From the NCBI GenBank assembly GCA_965215115.1, contig OZ244050.1, positions 868,001-932,000 of the forward strand: a DNA stretch of 64,000 bases, written 5' to 3'. The translations under genes were made by a program, and so were the position numbers. Under the pieces are notes generated by a model that did not search any database, was not told the DNA's origin, and saw only the letters and a list, made by a program, of their open reading frames with translations. Below, in pieces: positions 9,461 to 18,007 of the stretch. Origin of the DNA: CALDTK01 sp965215115 (GTDB taxonomy: Bacteria; Bacteroidota; Bacteroidia; Chitinophagales; Saprospiraceae). Within the stretch, counting starts at the first letter, position 1. The number at the start of each line of letters is the position of its first letter.

Positions 9461-10252
9461 TCACTTCCTACACAGCACCAGGAGGTCCTGGTTCAACCCA
9501 TACCTGCGGTACTCCTCGGTCTCGAAGGCCTCCCCGTAGCGCTCCATACTTACCGCAAAGCCGACTGCCCGCAGGCGGTCCGCGATGTCCATCCCGTAGT
9601 ACCGCACGTGGTCCCACTGCCCGAAGTGCTCCTCGCGCTGGCGGGCGTCCGTCACGTCGGGGTTCTCGTAAGTCTGCTCCAAAGACTCGTTGATCGGCAC
9701 CGTCACCAGCAGCGTGCCGCCGGGCCGCAGGACGCGGTACATCTCCGTCATCGCCTTCCCGTCGTCCGGGATGTGCTCCAGGACGTGGTTGCAGAGGACG
9801 AAGTCGAAGTGCGCATCCGGGTAGTCGATGTCGAGCAGGTCGAGGTAGGTCACCGCGCCCTGCGTGCCGTAGCCCTTCACCATCTTGTCGCCCGGCACGT
9901 ACTCCAGGCCAGGCACGGCCGCGAGGCGGGGCATGAGGCAGACCTCGGGCGCGACGTGCAGGAGGCGTTGCGGCCGGCGGAAGAGGTCCGTGCGCCGGTC
10001 GAGGTACAGCCAGATGAGCCGGTGGCGCGCGCGTGCGCCGTTGCTGGGCGTCAACAAGTCCGAGCCTTTCTTCAGGAAGGTGGCGAACTCCTGCTCGGCG
10101 ATGGGGCAGTAGACGCTTTCGGCGCCTTTCGGCAAAACGACTTTCTCCTGGAGGTACATCCGCCGGCGGTTGACGTCACGGAGTCTGAGGCGCAGGCCGA
10201 AGGGGAGGAAGCGCTTGGCGAGGTTGGTGAGTTGGCGGGTCAAGTCAATCAA
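9461..10252 (-). CDS. class I SAM-dependent methyltransferase
   Basis: About 263 aa if started at the TTG at 10252; the start is uncertain because no good ATG precedes the conserved part. The SAM fold is seen as LLHVAPEVCL (motif I), YLDLLDID (motif II), HFDFVLCNHVLEHIPDD (motif IV/post II) and LRPGGTLLVTVPI, as in ubiE-like methyltransferases. Late residues (HFGQWDHVRYYG) match a subgroup often found in surface-polysaccharide loci, but no such locus is present here. A minihairpin copy lies at 10124-10138, part of a 24-bp sequence shared exactly with 23901-23924. Confidence 0.8.
   Translation of the reverse strand: MIDLTRQLTNLAKRFLPFGLRLRLRDVNRRRMYLQEKVVLPKGAESVYCPIAEQEFATFLKKGSDLLTPSNGARARHRLIWLYLDRRTDLFRRPQRLLHVAPEVCLMPRLAAVPGLEYVPGDKMVKGYGTQGAVTYLDLLDIDYPDAHFDFVLCNHVLEHIPDDGKAMTEMYRVLRPGGTLLVTVPINESLEQTYENPDVTDARQREEHFGQWDHVRYYGMDIADRLRAVGFAVSMERYGEAFETEEYRRYGLNQDLLVLCRK
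10115..10138 (-). repeat. minihairpin GCC/GAAA/GGC, extended 24-bp copy
   Basis: The core motif is 10124-10138. All 24 bp are identical to 23901-23924. Sense in the methyltransferase gene. Confidence 0.92.
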
Positions 10253-10429
10253 TTTTCGGTGGTCGGTCTGCGGTGCCTCGTCCGGGGCGCCGGGGGGAGC
10301 GTGTCCTTCGGCGCGGCGGCGCGGGACGAACCGCGAAGATCGCAAAGCCCGGGGCTCGGGACGGCAGCAATCGTACGGGGCATCCGGGGGGATACCGTAG
10401 CCGGCCCGCTGAAGAGGATACAAAGCGCC

Positions 10430-10910
10430 TCACCCGAGCACACCCACGATCCACGCCCCGATCCGGTAAAGCAGCCACGCCAGCACCCCCCCAATAAGGA
10501 TCAGGACCGACCAGCGCCATCGACACCACCGGCCAGGCACTCCCGCGGTACTTCCCCTCGGCGTAGTAGGCCTCGAGGAGGCGGACGTTGCGGTTGTTGG
10601 CCTTGTAGACGATGTCGAAGAGGTCACCGAGCAAAGGGATGGCCCCGACGAAGGCGTCGACCGCGACGTTGATCAGCATCCGGGCCACGAGCTGCGGACT
10701 GGCCCCGTGCCGCGCCATCGTGAGCACGAGCCCCGCCGAGGCCAGGAAGCCCACCGCGTCCCCGCCGACGGGCAGCAGGCCGACGACGCTCTCCAGCCCG
10801 AAGCGAAGGTCCGTACCCGGGATCCTGAACTGCGAGTCCATGAGTTTCGCCAGCGACGCCACTCGCTCGAGGGCTTGCTCCTGGCTCGGGTCGGGGCGCG
10901 GGTTCGGCAT
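10430..10910 (-). pseudogene. DUF4112 membrane protein with an apparent frameshift
   Basis: The frame from the ATG at 10910 encodes a clear DUF4112 protein (LAKLMDSQFRIPGT, LLPVGGDAV, AIPLLGDLFDI, NRRNVRLLEAYY-like segment). Near 10505-10515 that frame stops making sense (GPDPYWGG...), while the next frame supplies the expected C-terminal membrane helix, SVLILIGGVLAWLLYRIG, and a stop at 10430. One extra base, a programmed shift or a sequencing error would explain it. Without the shift the reading frame runs far into unrelated sequence. The function of DUF4112 is unknown. Confidence 0.75.
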
Positions 10911-11000
10911 GTGTGCCTAGCGCAACGCCGGTTTGGCGGGAACTGTTAAAATGTCGGCACCGGGCCACGCGGACGCACCCCGCCGGCCGTTCTCCCGGGC

Positions 11001-12338
11001 ATGGTGACACGCTACTTCGCCCTGGCCGCGGCGCTGGTCCTTGGTTTTGGCGAAAGCCGTCTCGCGGCGCAGGTCGAGCTGTCCGCCGGCTACGGCGCCC
11101 ACGTGAGCCGCCTCGCGACCAGCGGCCGGGACAATCCCCTGCGGACGTTCTTCGGATTGGGTGGGAGCGAGACCGCGACGACGTTCAGCACCTCCGTCAC
11201 GGCGGCCTACCGACCGTCGGCGCGACTGGCCTTCCGGGCGACGACGGTGATATCGAGCCGGCGCGTGGAGTCGCCGTTCTCGTCGTCGACCTTCAACGGA
11301 CGACCTAGCCAGCTAATCTCCGGCACCGTGGACCTCGGCGCGGAGGTGGCCTACTACCCAAAACCATGGTATTCGGTGGGCGTCGGCGGCGGCTACTCGG
11401 TCAGCAAGCCGCGGAGCAACTCGCGGGGTTTGGCGGGCTCGCCCCTGCCTCTCTCCGGGCTCGCCCGCGCGATCGCGCCGCAGAGCTTCTGCTTCACCCA
11501 CCTCGCCCTCGAGGGCTACGCGGGCATCTTCACGCTGCGCGCCGCGCCGTATCTCTCGGTGAGCCGCGTGTTCAGCGACGAGCTCAGTGGCCTGATTATT
11601 AACGGACGGCCACAGGATCTGCCCCGCGGCCATTGGGTCGGACTCAACGCGAGCGTGTTGGTGAGGGTGCCTTTCGGCAAAACGCGCTACGGGTCGGAGA
11701 TTTCTTTCGACTCCCTGCTCGATCGGTCGCTCGTGCGCGTCGCCTCAGCCATGCCGCTGTGGGGGTTCGGGGCCACCGGCCGGCTCGAGGGCACCATCGC
11801 GGCCCCCGGCGCCGACCCCGACGACGCCTACACGGCCCGCCCCCTCAAGGCGCGCTACGGCCTGCAGAGCACCTACTACCTCCACGCCGACTGGCGGCTC
11901 CGCGGCAGCATCGCGATGGACTTCATCAGCTACGCGAGTTCCCTCGACAGCGTACAGCGCATCAGCGCGCCGCAACAGCGGACGGTCTACAGCGGGGTCG
12001 ACCTCATGATCGGCGCCGAGCGGCGGCTGTGGCGACAGGTCTTCGTCGCCGCCGAGGTCGGCCCGATGAAGACGTTTAACTCCTGGACGCGCAACATCGA
12101 CCCCGACCACCCCAACGGAACGACCGTCTCGCCGCCGCGCGCCAACGTCATCTGGCTGGGCGCCGCCGAGGTCTTCGGGCAGGTCGGTCCGCGCTGGCGC
12201 CTCGGTGCCGTGGCGAGCTACACCCTCAACGATACCCACGGCACGGAGCCCGACCAGCGCCTCTCGCCAAACGTCCCGCGCGACGGTCGCTGGGTGAGCA
12301 TCGGGGCGAGCGCGGGCTGGATGCTGCTGCGCTCGTAG
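11001..12338 (+). CDS. outer-membrane beta-barrel-like protein
   Basis: A 445-aa protein with a signal peptide (MVTRYFALAAALVL... to about residue 23) and mature sequence made of alternating amphipathic strands rich in Tyr, Gly and Arg, with aromatic strand ends (VELSAGYGAHVSRL, EVAYYPKPWYSVGVGGGY, WVSIGASAGWMLL at the C-terminus). This pattern fits an outer-membrane barrel; no transport or enzymatic role can be assigned. Minihairpins occur in the signal-peptide codons (11044) and at 11669. It lies directly upstream of the metal-transport genes, but a 108-bp gap with another minihairpin separates them. Confidence 0.7.
   Translation: MVTRYFALAAALVLGFGESRLAAQVELSAGYGAHVSRLATSGRDNPLRTFFGLGGSETATTFSTSVTAAYRPSARLAFRATTVISSRRVESPFSSSTFNGRPSQLISGTVDLGAEVAYYPKPWYSVGVGGGYSVSKPRSNSRGLAGSPLPLSGLARAIAPQSFCFTHLALEGYAGIFTLRAAPYLSVSRVFSDELSGLIINGRPQDLPRGHWVGLNASVLVRVPFGKTRYGSEISFDSLLDRSLVRVASAMPLWGFGATGRLEGTIAAPGADPDDAYTARPLKARYGLQSTYYLHADWRLRGSIAMDFISYASSLDSVQRISAPQQRTVYSGVDLMIGAERRLWRQVFVAAEVGPMKTFNSWTRNIDPDHPNGTTVSPPRANVIWLGAAEVFGQVGPRWRLGAVASYTLNDTHGTEPDQRLSPNVPRDGRWVSIGASAGWMLLRS
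11044..11058 (+). repeat. minihairpin GGC/GAAA/GCC
   Basis: Sense, in signal-peptide codons of the barrel protein. Confidence 0.88.
11669..11683 (-). repeat. minihairpin GCC/GAAA/GGC
   Basis: Antisense in the barrel gene; peptide PFGKT. Confidence 0.88.
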
Positions 12339-12394
12339 CGGATGCGGATGCGGCTGACGTTGGGCGCGCCGCCGTAGTCCAGCGAGGAGGATAC

Positions 12395-12409
12395 GCCTTT
12401 CGGCAAAAC
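12395..12409 (-). repeat. minihairpin GCC/GAAA/GGC
   Basis: Intergenic, before the metal-binding protein gene. Confidence 0.88.
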
Positions 12410-12446
12410 CTCCACTCCTGTTAGCCTCGCTTAACTTCGCCGACCG

Positions 12447-13505
12447 ATGCGTGTCCGACGGGTAGTGGCGTGGTGGGGGTTATGGGTTTTGGCGCAAGCC
12501 GGATACCTGCCTTCCGTACTCGCGCAAGACGTGCCCCCGGGCGCCGACACCCGCCCCCTCGTCGTCTCGACGGCCTCCATCTTCGCGGACATGGCGGAGG
12601 TGATCGGGGGCGACGTGATCCGCGTCGAGTCCATCGTCCCGCTCGGGGGCGACCCGCACACCTACGAACCGACGCCCGCCGCGGCGGCGCTCGTCACCTC
12701 GGCCGACCTGCTCCTGCGCAACGGCCTCACCTTCGAGGGTTGGCTCAACGAACTGATCCGCTACTCGGGCACGTCGGCGCCCGTGACGCTCATCACGAAG
12801 GGCATCGCCCCGCTCGGGTCGCTGAGCTACGCCGGCTCGGAGGACCCGCACGCGTGGATGGACGCGCAGAACGGCCTCGTCTACGCGAAGAACATCTACG
12901 AGGCCCTGGCCGTGACCTTCCCGCAGTACGCCGACCAGTTTGCCTTCAACTACAACATCTACCGGCAGCAGATCGCGGAGGTGGACGCCTGGATCCGCGA
13001 CACCATCGTGAGTATCCCGGCGGGGCAGCGCGTGCTGATCACCTCGCACGACGCGTTTCAGTACTACGGCCGCGCCTACGGACTGCGCCTCGAGGCCATC
13101 CTCGGCACGAGTACCGACGCCGACGCACAGACCAACGACGTGGCGCGCGTCATCGCGGTGATCAGGGACAACGGCGTGCCGGCGGTCTTCGTCGAGTCGA
13201 CCGTCAACCCGCGCATGATCCGCCAGATCGCCGAGGACACCGGGGCGAGCGTCGGGGGCAGTCTCTTCAGCGACTCCATCGGCGACGCGGACTCCGGGGC
13301 GCCTACGTACCTCGACATGCTGCGGTACAACACCCGCACCATCGTGCGCGGCCTCACGGGCGCCGGCCGCACCGCCGGGGCGAGTCTCGCGAGTGCCGAC
13401 GACGGCTTCGACGAGGACAAGGGGAGTGTGCCGCTCCTGGTCATCACGCTGCTGGCGGTCTTCGCCGTCGGCTCGGGCATCATGTTTCGCTATGGCCAAC
13501 GCTAA
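12447..13505 (+). CDS. metal ABC transporter substrate-binding protein with C-terminal membrane anchor
   Basis: A 352-aa cluster A-I (ZnuA/TroA/MntC-like) binding protein. It has a signal peptide to about residue 26. Metal-ligand positions are visible: GGDPHTYEPT (His), SEDPHAWMD (His), LITSHDAFQYYG (His) and SDSIGDADSGAPTYLDML (Asp). There is no long His-rich loop, so Mn/Fe is at least as likely as Zn. Unlike usual members, which are lipoproteins, it ends in a membrane helix (LLVITLLAVFAVGSGIMF) and a short basic tail, so it is probably held in the inner membrane. It overlaps the ATPase gene by 14 bp, which implies one operon. Confidence 0.88.
   Translation: MRVRRVVAWWGLWVLAQAGYLPSVLAQDVPPGADTRPLVVSTASIFADMAEVIGGDVIRVESIVPLGGDPHTYEPTPAAAALVTSADLLLRNGLTFEGWLNELIRYSGTSAPVTLITKGIAPLGSLSYAGSEDPHAWMDAQNGLVYAKNIYEALAVTFPQYADQFAFNYNIYRQQIAEVDAWIRDTIVSIPAGQRVLITSHDAFQYYGRAYGLRLEAILGTSTDADAQTNDVARVIAVIRDNGVPAVFVESTVNPRMIRQIAEDTGASVGGSLFSDSIGDADSGAPTYLDMLRYNTRTIVRGLTGAGRTAGASLASADDGFDEDKGSVPLLVITLLAVFAVGSGIMFRYGQR
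12486..12500 (+). repeat. minihairpin GGC/GCAA/GCC
   Basis: Sense, in signal-peptide codons of the metal-binding protein. Confidence 0.87.
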
Positions 13506-14280
13506 TCCCCCCGCGCCCGCGCCCGCCAGCGCCATCGCGCCGCCGCCCGCCATCCGCGTGGAGGCGCTCAACGTGTCGTACGACCGCAAGCGCGTACTGA
13601 GTGCGGTGTACCTCGAGCTCGAGCCCGGCTTCGTGTACGGCCTGCTCGGCCCGAACGGCGCGGGTAAGTCCACGCTCATCAAGGCCATCCAGGGCCTCAT
13701 CGACACGGACACCGGTCGCGTCGAGATCAACGGCCAGGACCCGCGCCACCAGCACAAGGAGGTGGTGTACGTGCCGCAGCGCGACGACGTCGACTGGACC
13801 TTCCCGGCCACCGTGTACGACGTCGTCAAGATGGGGCGCTTCCCGCACGTGGGGCTGTTGCGTGGCTTTACCGCGGAGGACAGGCGGTCCATCGAGGTGG
13901 CGCTCGACAAGCTCGGGATCGCGGCCCTGCGGGACCGGCAGATCGGGCAGCTCTCCGGGGGGCAGCAGCAGCGGGTGTTCCTCGCGCGCGCCATGGCGCA
14001 GGAGGCCGACATCTGGCTGCTCGACGAACCTTTCGTCGGCGTGGACGCGACCACGGAGGCCAACATCATGGACATCCTGCGCGGCCTCGCCGCCGAGGGC
14101 CGCACGATCGTCGTGATCCACCACGATCTGTCCAGTGTGCGCGCCTACTTCGACCGGGTGATTCTGCTGAACCAGCGCATCGTGGCCTACGGGCCGACCG
14201 ATGAGGTGTTCACCGAGGAGCGCGTGGCCGAGGCCTACGGCAGCCAGACGGCGATACAGCACGATACGAACCTGCTGTAG
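13492..14280 (+). CDS. metal ABC transporter ATP-binding protein
   Basis: A 262-aa ATPase of the ZnuC/MntB class. Walker A GPNGAGKSTL, Q-loop VPQRDDVDW, signature LSGGQQQRVFLARAM, Walker B IWLLDEP, H-loop VIHHD. The ATG at 13492 lies inside the end of the binding-protein gene, in the -/+ overlap typical of coupled translation. The usual third gene, the ZnuB/MntC-type permease, does not follow; 379 bp of palindromic non-coding DNA does. The permease must be elsewhere or lost. Confidence 0.9.
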   Translation: MANANPPAPAPASAIAPPPAIRVEALNVSYDRKRVLSAVYLELEPGFVYGLLGPNGAGKSTLIKAIQGLIDTDTGRVEINGQDPRHQHKEVVYVPQRDDVDWTFPATVYDVVKMGRFPHVGLLRGFTAEDRRSIEVALDKLGIAALRDRQIGQLSGGQQQRVFLARAMAQEADIWLLDEPFVGVDATTEANIMDILRGLAAEGRTIVVIHHDLSSVRAYFDRVILLNQRIVAYGPTDEVFTEERVAEAYGSQTAIQHDTNLL

Positions 14281-14659
14281 TGGTTGGGTTTAGCTCGCGG
14301 GGGTTGGGACGGACTGTGCTTCGCAGTTTATTTTGGGGAGTGTAGACTTGGATTCTTCTCTTCAGTCGGGGGGTAACCCCCCCCTCCCCCCTTATTTTGG
14401 TTTCGTCCGCGGAGCCGCTTCGCGGCCCCGCGGACGAAACCAAAACAAGGGGGGAGGCGAACGCCCACGTGCACCGTCGCGAGGGAGCGCCGCAGGCCCC
14501 CCGAGCGAAGCGGTGCCGCACGGTCGCCTCCCCCCCCTTGTTCAGCCGGGCTGCCGGGGGGTTACAAAACGCCAGGCGAGCCAACGCCCCGGAGGCACCA
14601 AGCTGCGGAGATAGCGCGACGGGAAAGTCCTAACCCCCCCCCCGCCAGAGACTCCTGCC
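14281..14659. other. GC-rich palindromic non-coding block
   Basis: No gene. It contains several nested inverted repeats and runs of C or G. The main one has arms 14395-14412 and 14428-14445 (18 bp, perfect), extended outward by C/G runs and capped by an inner GCCGC/GCGGC hairpin. Further GGGGGGTTA/TAACCCCCC-like arms occur near 14372-14385, 14553 and 14632. It may terminate the transporter operon and the convergent 14660 gene, or be a remnant of an inserted palindromic element. Confidence 0.7.
14395..14445. repeat. large inverted repeat (18-bp perfect arms)
   Basis: Arms TTTTGGTTTCGTCCGCGG and its exact complement flank a 15-nt centre that itself folds (GCCGC/GCGGC). Extended with one mismatch into flanking C6/G6 runs, the total stem is about 30 bp. 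It could be a bidirectional terminator or a cruciform. Confidence 0.85.
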
Positions 14660-16999
14660 TTAGTCTAGCACCACGAATACTCGTCTCGCTACACCTACGA
14701 TCGCGAGGTACACGCCGGCCGGGGCTTCGATCCGTACGGCGAGGGTGTGGGCATCCTCACGGTAGGCCCCGCTGGTGGGTACGCGCTGCCCGGTCGCGGA
14801 GTAGATCTGTACGGCCTCGGGGCCTTCATCGACGTTGGTCGGAGACGTGAGTCGGAGTAGACCTCCGGACCTTACCGGGTTTGGGTAAAGCGAGAGGCTC
14901 GTCGGCCCGGCGGCCGGGTCCGAGCTTGCGTTGGGGCCGAGGCAGACGTCCGGCACGCGGACCGCGACCCGGGTGGCGCAGGTGGCGTCGGCGACCTTCG
15001 TGACGGTCAGGCGCAGCGAGCCGGTAGCCGCTTCGATTAGGGCGTTGAAGTTGGGCACGATCAGCTCCTGGCGGGTGCCGGCTGGCCAGGTGGCCGCGGG
15101 GATGCCGGTGCCGGAGGTACTGAGTAAGGAGGGTGTCGCGTCACGGCCGGTGAGGAAGAAGCGGAGCACCTCACCGGAGCCCCCGCCGTCGCACGTCACC
15201 GCGGTGGCCTCCGCACTGAGGACGCAGTCTTTGCGACGGTCACCGAACACGAGACGCGCCTCGTCGTCCTCGCGCACTTCCCCGGGCTCGCCGTTGCCCG
15301 GGGCGCTGTCCTCGTCGCGGGACTCGTCGCTCGCCACCTCGGCCCACAGCGTGACGGCGCCGCCGACCTCCCGGATGAAGTAGGTCATCAGGAGGGAGGC
15401 ACTGTCCCCCGGGAAGATCTTCGGGATCGTCCAGGTGACCTCCACGAGGCTCGGGGCGACATCCGTGCCGGCGACGCTGCTCTGGCCCGACACGAAGTTG
15501 AGCCCGGCGGGCGTCGGTATGCGCGCCTTCGCCGCCCGGACCGAGCTCGGGCCCTCGTTGTAGAGCGTGAGTCGCACGGCGAGCTGGCCGTTTAGCCGCA
15601 GGGTCTGGGCTTCGCTGCCGAGCGTGAGGCGGACGTCCGCGAAGTTGCCCACGTCGCCGTCGCCGCGCACGAACGAGAGGTCGTGGAAGGTGAGCACCCC
15701 GGGTCCGCTCGCACTGTACACGTAGTCCGGCGCCGGGCCGCTGTGGCTCAGGTAGCTGATCCCGGTCGAGCCCGCCACCGCCTCGGCGAAGGTGAGCACG
15801 AGGCGATCGCCGTCGACGCGCCCGCCCGTCGGCCGGTAGCCCGTGCCCTCGGCGCGGAACTCCGGGTAGGGGTTCCCGGACACGGCGAGGCCGGCGCCGT
15901 GGGTGTCGAACCAGACGCTGATCTCGCGGGGGCCCGTGACGCGGGCGCTGTCCACGTCGGGCGGCAGCACCTGCGCGGAGCCCCGGGACCCGCCCTCGCG
16001 GTAGAGGATCAGCCGCGCCATGCGGGTCCCGAGCACGTCGTAGCCCCCGTCGGCGAAGTAGTGGCAGCCGTCCGTGAGGTGCATGGCGTTCATGGTCGAC
16101 ATCAGGTCGAAGTCCGCCCGCTCGGCGGAGAGCTGGCGCTGGCCCTCCATGACGTCGGGGCGGGTGCTCGAACACGAGAAGGTCCGCGTCTGGAAGGCGT
16201 AAAAGCGCGGGATCCCGAAGGCGGCCTCGTACTCGCTGAGCAGGGAGTCGAGTTCGGCGCGGTACCGCTCCGCGGAGTAGGAGAAGGCATCGGTCTCGCC
16301 CTGGAACCAGATGAGCCCGCGGACGCGTTGGTCGACGTCGTATTTGCGTAAGGTGTCGCGGGCGGCCTCGAAGTTGCCGTCGCGCGCTTCGTGGCCCTCG
16401 CGAAAGAACTCGATCCCCTTCGCGCCCACGGCGAAGTTGAACGCCGCCACCGGCACGTCGCGCTGCCGGCTGAGTTCGTTGGCCGTGCGTCCCATCCACA
16501 GGCCGGCGCGCGTCAGCTGCATCGGCGCCCACCCGGTGCCGAGGTAGCGCGGGCCGCGCAGGAAGCTATCGCGGTCGGCCTCGCGCATGACGACGAGGCC
16601 CTCGGCGTTGCTCTGGCCGTTGACCATGTACACGTCCCCGGCCACGAGGTAGCGGGCCGTCGCGCGGATGGCGCCGTCGACGGTGACCTGGAGGGTGTGG
16701 TTGGCGCGCGTCACCGGGATGGCCACGGGGAGGTCGAAGGTCGCGACGCCGTTGACGTACGCGAGCGCCACGCTGCTCGAATCGACTGTTTTGCCGCGCT
16801 GCGTGAGTTTTGCCGAAAGGCGCCTACCGGTGGCCACGCCCGTCACCGTGCCACGGACGCGGTAGGTAGCCGTGCGGGCGTCGCCCTCGCGCGGGATCAG
16901 TTGGTAGTCCGCCGGGAAGGCCGTGAACGAGACCTGCGCATACGCTGAGGAGGCCAGTCCGCAGAGGAGCAGCAGGCACGTGACGAGAGCTTGGCCCAT
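14660..16999 (-). CDS. secreted SASA/CE6-type esterase-like protein with T9SS sorting domain
   Basis: A 779-aa protein. Signal peptide to about residue 22; a beta domain; then an SGNH/sialate O-acetylesterase-like catalytic domain (about residues 115-330) with the serine block VYMVNGQSNAEG, LIWFQGETDAF and a late DGCHYFADGGY carrying the probable Asp/His pair. A DUF11/CARDB-like domain follows (about residues 455-570). The end is a type A sorting domain (SLYPNPVRSGGLLRL, YSATGQRV, APAGVYLAIV). Family members deacetylate sugars in polysaccharides, so this is likely a surface or secreted carbohydrate esterase. It has one minihairpin, near the N-terminus at 16807. Confidence 0.87.
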   Translation of the reverse strand: MGQALVTCLLLLCGLASSAYAQVSFTAFPADYQLIPREGDARTATYRVRGTVTGVATGRRLSAKLTQRGKTVDSSSVALAYVNGVATFDLPVAIPVTRANHTLQVTVDGAIRATARYLVAGDVYMVNGQSNAEGLVVMREADRDSFLRGPRYLGTGWAPMQLTRAGLWMGRTANELSRQRDVPVAAFNFAVGAKGIEFFREGHEARDGNFEAARDTLRKYDVDQRVRGLIWFQGETDAFSYSAERYRAELDSLLSEYEAAFGIPRFYAFQTRTFSCSSTRPDVMEGQRQLSAERADFDLMSTMNAMHLTDGCHYFADGGYDVLGTRMARLILYREGGSRGSAQVLPPDVDSARVTGPREISVWFDTHGAGLAVSGNPYPEFRAEGTGYRPTGGRVDGDRLVLTFAEAVAGSTGISYLSHSGPAPDYVYSASGPGVLTFHDLSFVRGDGDVGNFADVRLTLGSEAQTLRLNGQLAVRLTLYNEGPSSVRAAKARIPTPAGLNFVSGQSSVAGTDVAPSLVEVTWTIPKIFPGDSASLLMTYFIREVGGAVTLWAEVASDESRDEDSAPGNGEPGEVREDDEARLVFGDRRKDCVLSAEATAVTCDGGGSGEVLRFFLTGRDATPSLLSTSGTGIPAATWPAGTRQELIVPNFNALIEAATGSLRLTVTKVADATCATRVAVRVPDVCLGPNASSDPAAGPTSLSLYPNPVRSGGLLRLTSPTNVDEGPEAVQIYSATGQRVPTSGAYREDAHTLAVRIEAPAGVYLAIVGVARRVFVVLD
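16807..16821 (+). repeat. minihairpin GCC/GAAA/GGC
   Basis: Antisense in the esterase-like gene; followed by GCC. Confidence 0.88.
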
Positions 17000-17071
17000 A
17001 AAAGGTCTGGGTGTGGGCGGGGGGCGGGGTAAAGGAAGGCGAAACTACGGATGCGTGTCGGTACAACCGTG

Positions 17072-17890
17072 TTACGATAGCGTGCGTGCGGGGTGGGCTT
17101 TCGCCAAAACGACTTTTGCCAGTTGTTCGACAATTGTCGCGCGCGCCATATCGAGGGCGTTGTAGTGCACGCCGGCGGTCTGGACGAAGGTCACGTTCGG
17201 TGCGTAAACCCCCGCCTGCGCGGCCATCTCGGCGGACGGGATGACGCGGTCGTCGCTGGCGCCGAACAGGTAGGTGGGCCAGGGGTGGGCGTCCCACTCG
17301 CGCAGGGTCTGCTTGGCGGAATTAATCCAATCGAGGTACGGGAGGTAGAAGGCGACGAAGTCCCACCCGACGTGTCGCTCGACGAGGTTGGCGAAGTCGC
17401 GCACGGCCGGATTGCCGAGGCGCGCGGCGACGGGCCCGAGCACGGCGGCGCCGCCCCTGGCGAAGTTCTTCAGGGCCCAGAGCCGCCGCCGCGCGGGGAT
17501 GGCGCGGAGGGCGGGCCAGGGGATGCGGCTCCACTGCACCGGCGCGACGTAGGCCGCGAAGTCGGGCGCGGCGTACCGGTCGGGCGCCGCGGCGATCGCG
17601 TTGGCGACCGCGGTCGCGGGTGCCCCCCCGAAACTAAACGCCAGCAGGGCCCGCGCCGGGGCCTCGCGCCACAGCGCGTCGATCTGCGGCAGGAGCGCGG
17701 CCAGGGTCCACGGCTGGTCCGGGGCCCGGTTGACGGGGAACTCGACGACGCCGACGCGCCAGCCCGCCGGGCGGAGCCGCCGCCAGGGGTCGAGCCGGTG
17801 CCCGAAGCCCGTGAAGGCCAGGACGGTAGGCGCGCTCGGGGCCGCGGGCTGGACCCACTCGACGCGCAGGACGGGAGAAGTACTAGACAT
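17072..17890 (-). CDS. alpha/beta-hydrolase-like protein
   Basis: A 272-aa soluble protein from the ATG at 17890. It shows an alpha/beta-hydrolase layout: strand VLAFTGFGHRLDPW (oxyanion region), the nucleophile elbow LLAFSFGGAPA, YLFGASDDRVIPSAEM (acid loop) and AGVHYNALD (His loop). The elbow is S-F-G-G, matching the GxSxGG consensus only partly. The substrate is unknown. A minihairpin lies near the C-terminal codons (VVLAKAHPAR). It is divergent from the DUF547 gene; the shared 117-bp intergenic region contains a 21-bp-spaced direct repeat. Confidence 0.7.
   Translation of the reverse strand: MSSTSPVLRVEWVQPAAPSAPTVLAFTGFGHRLDPWRRLRPAGWRVGVVEFPVNRAPDQPWTLAALLPQIDALWREAPARALLAFSFGGAPATAVANAIAAAPDRYAAPDFAAYVAPVQWSRIPWPALRAIPARRRLWALKNFARGGAAVLGPVAARLGNPAVRDFANLVERHVGWDFVAFYLPYLDWINSAKQTLREWDAHPWPTYLFGASDDRVIPSAEMAAQAGVYAPNVTFVQTAGVHYNALDMARATIVEQLAKVVLAKAHPARTLS
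17096..17110 (-). repeat. minihairpin GGC/GAAA/GCC
   Basis: Sense in the hydrolase gene, near its end. Confidence 0.88.
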
Positions 17891-17943
17891 GGCGGCAACA
17901 GCAACGTGCCGACGGACCAACTGGATGTCGCCGACCCTACTAT

Positions 17944-17979
17944 ACCTAAGTGACGAAAGGTTTAACCTAAGTGTCGAAA
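17944..17979. promoter_or_regulatory. direct repeat, candidate operator
   Basis: ACCTAAGTGACGAAA and ACCTAAGTGTCGAAA occur 21 bp apart, two helical turns, between two divergent genes. Spacing and position suit a dimeric transcription-factor site; the regulator is unknown. Confidence 0.45.
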
Positions 17980-18007
17980 TGCCGTTCTTAGGCTGCAACA
18001 CCCCGCT

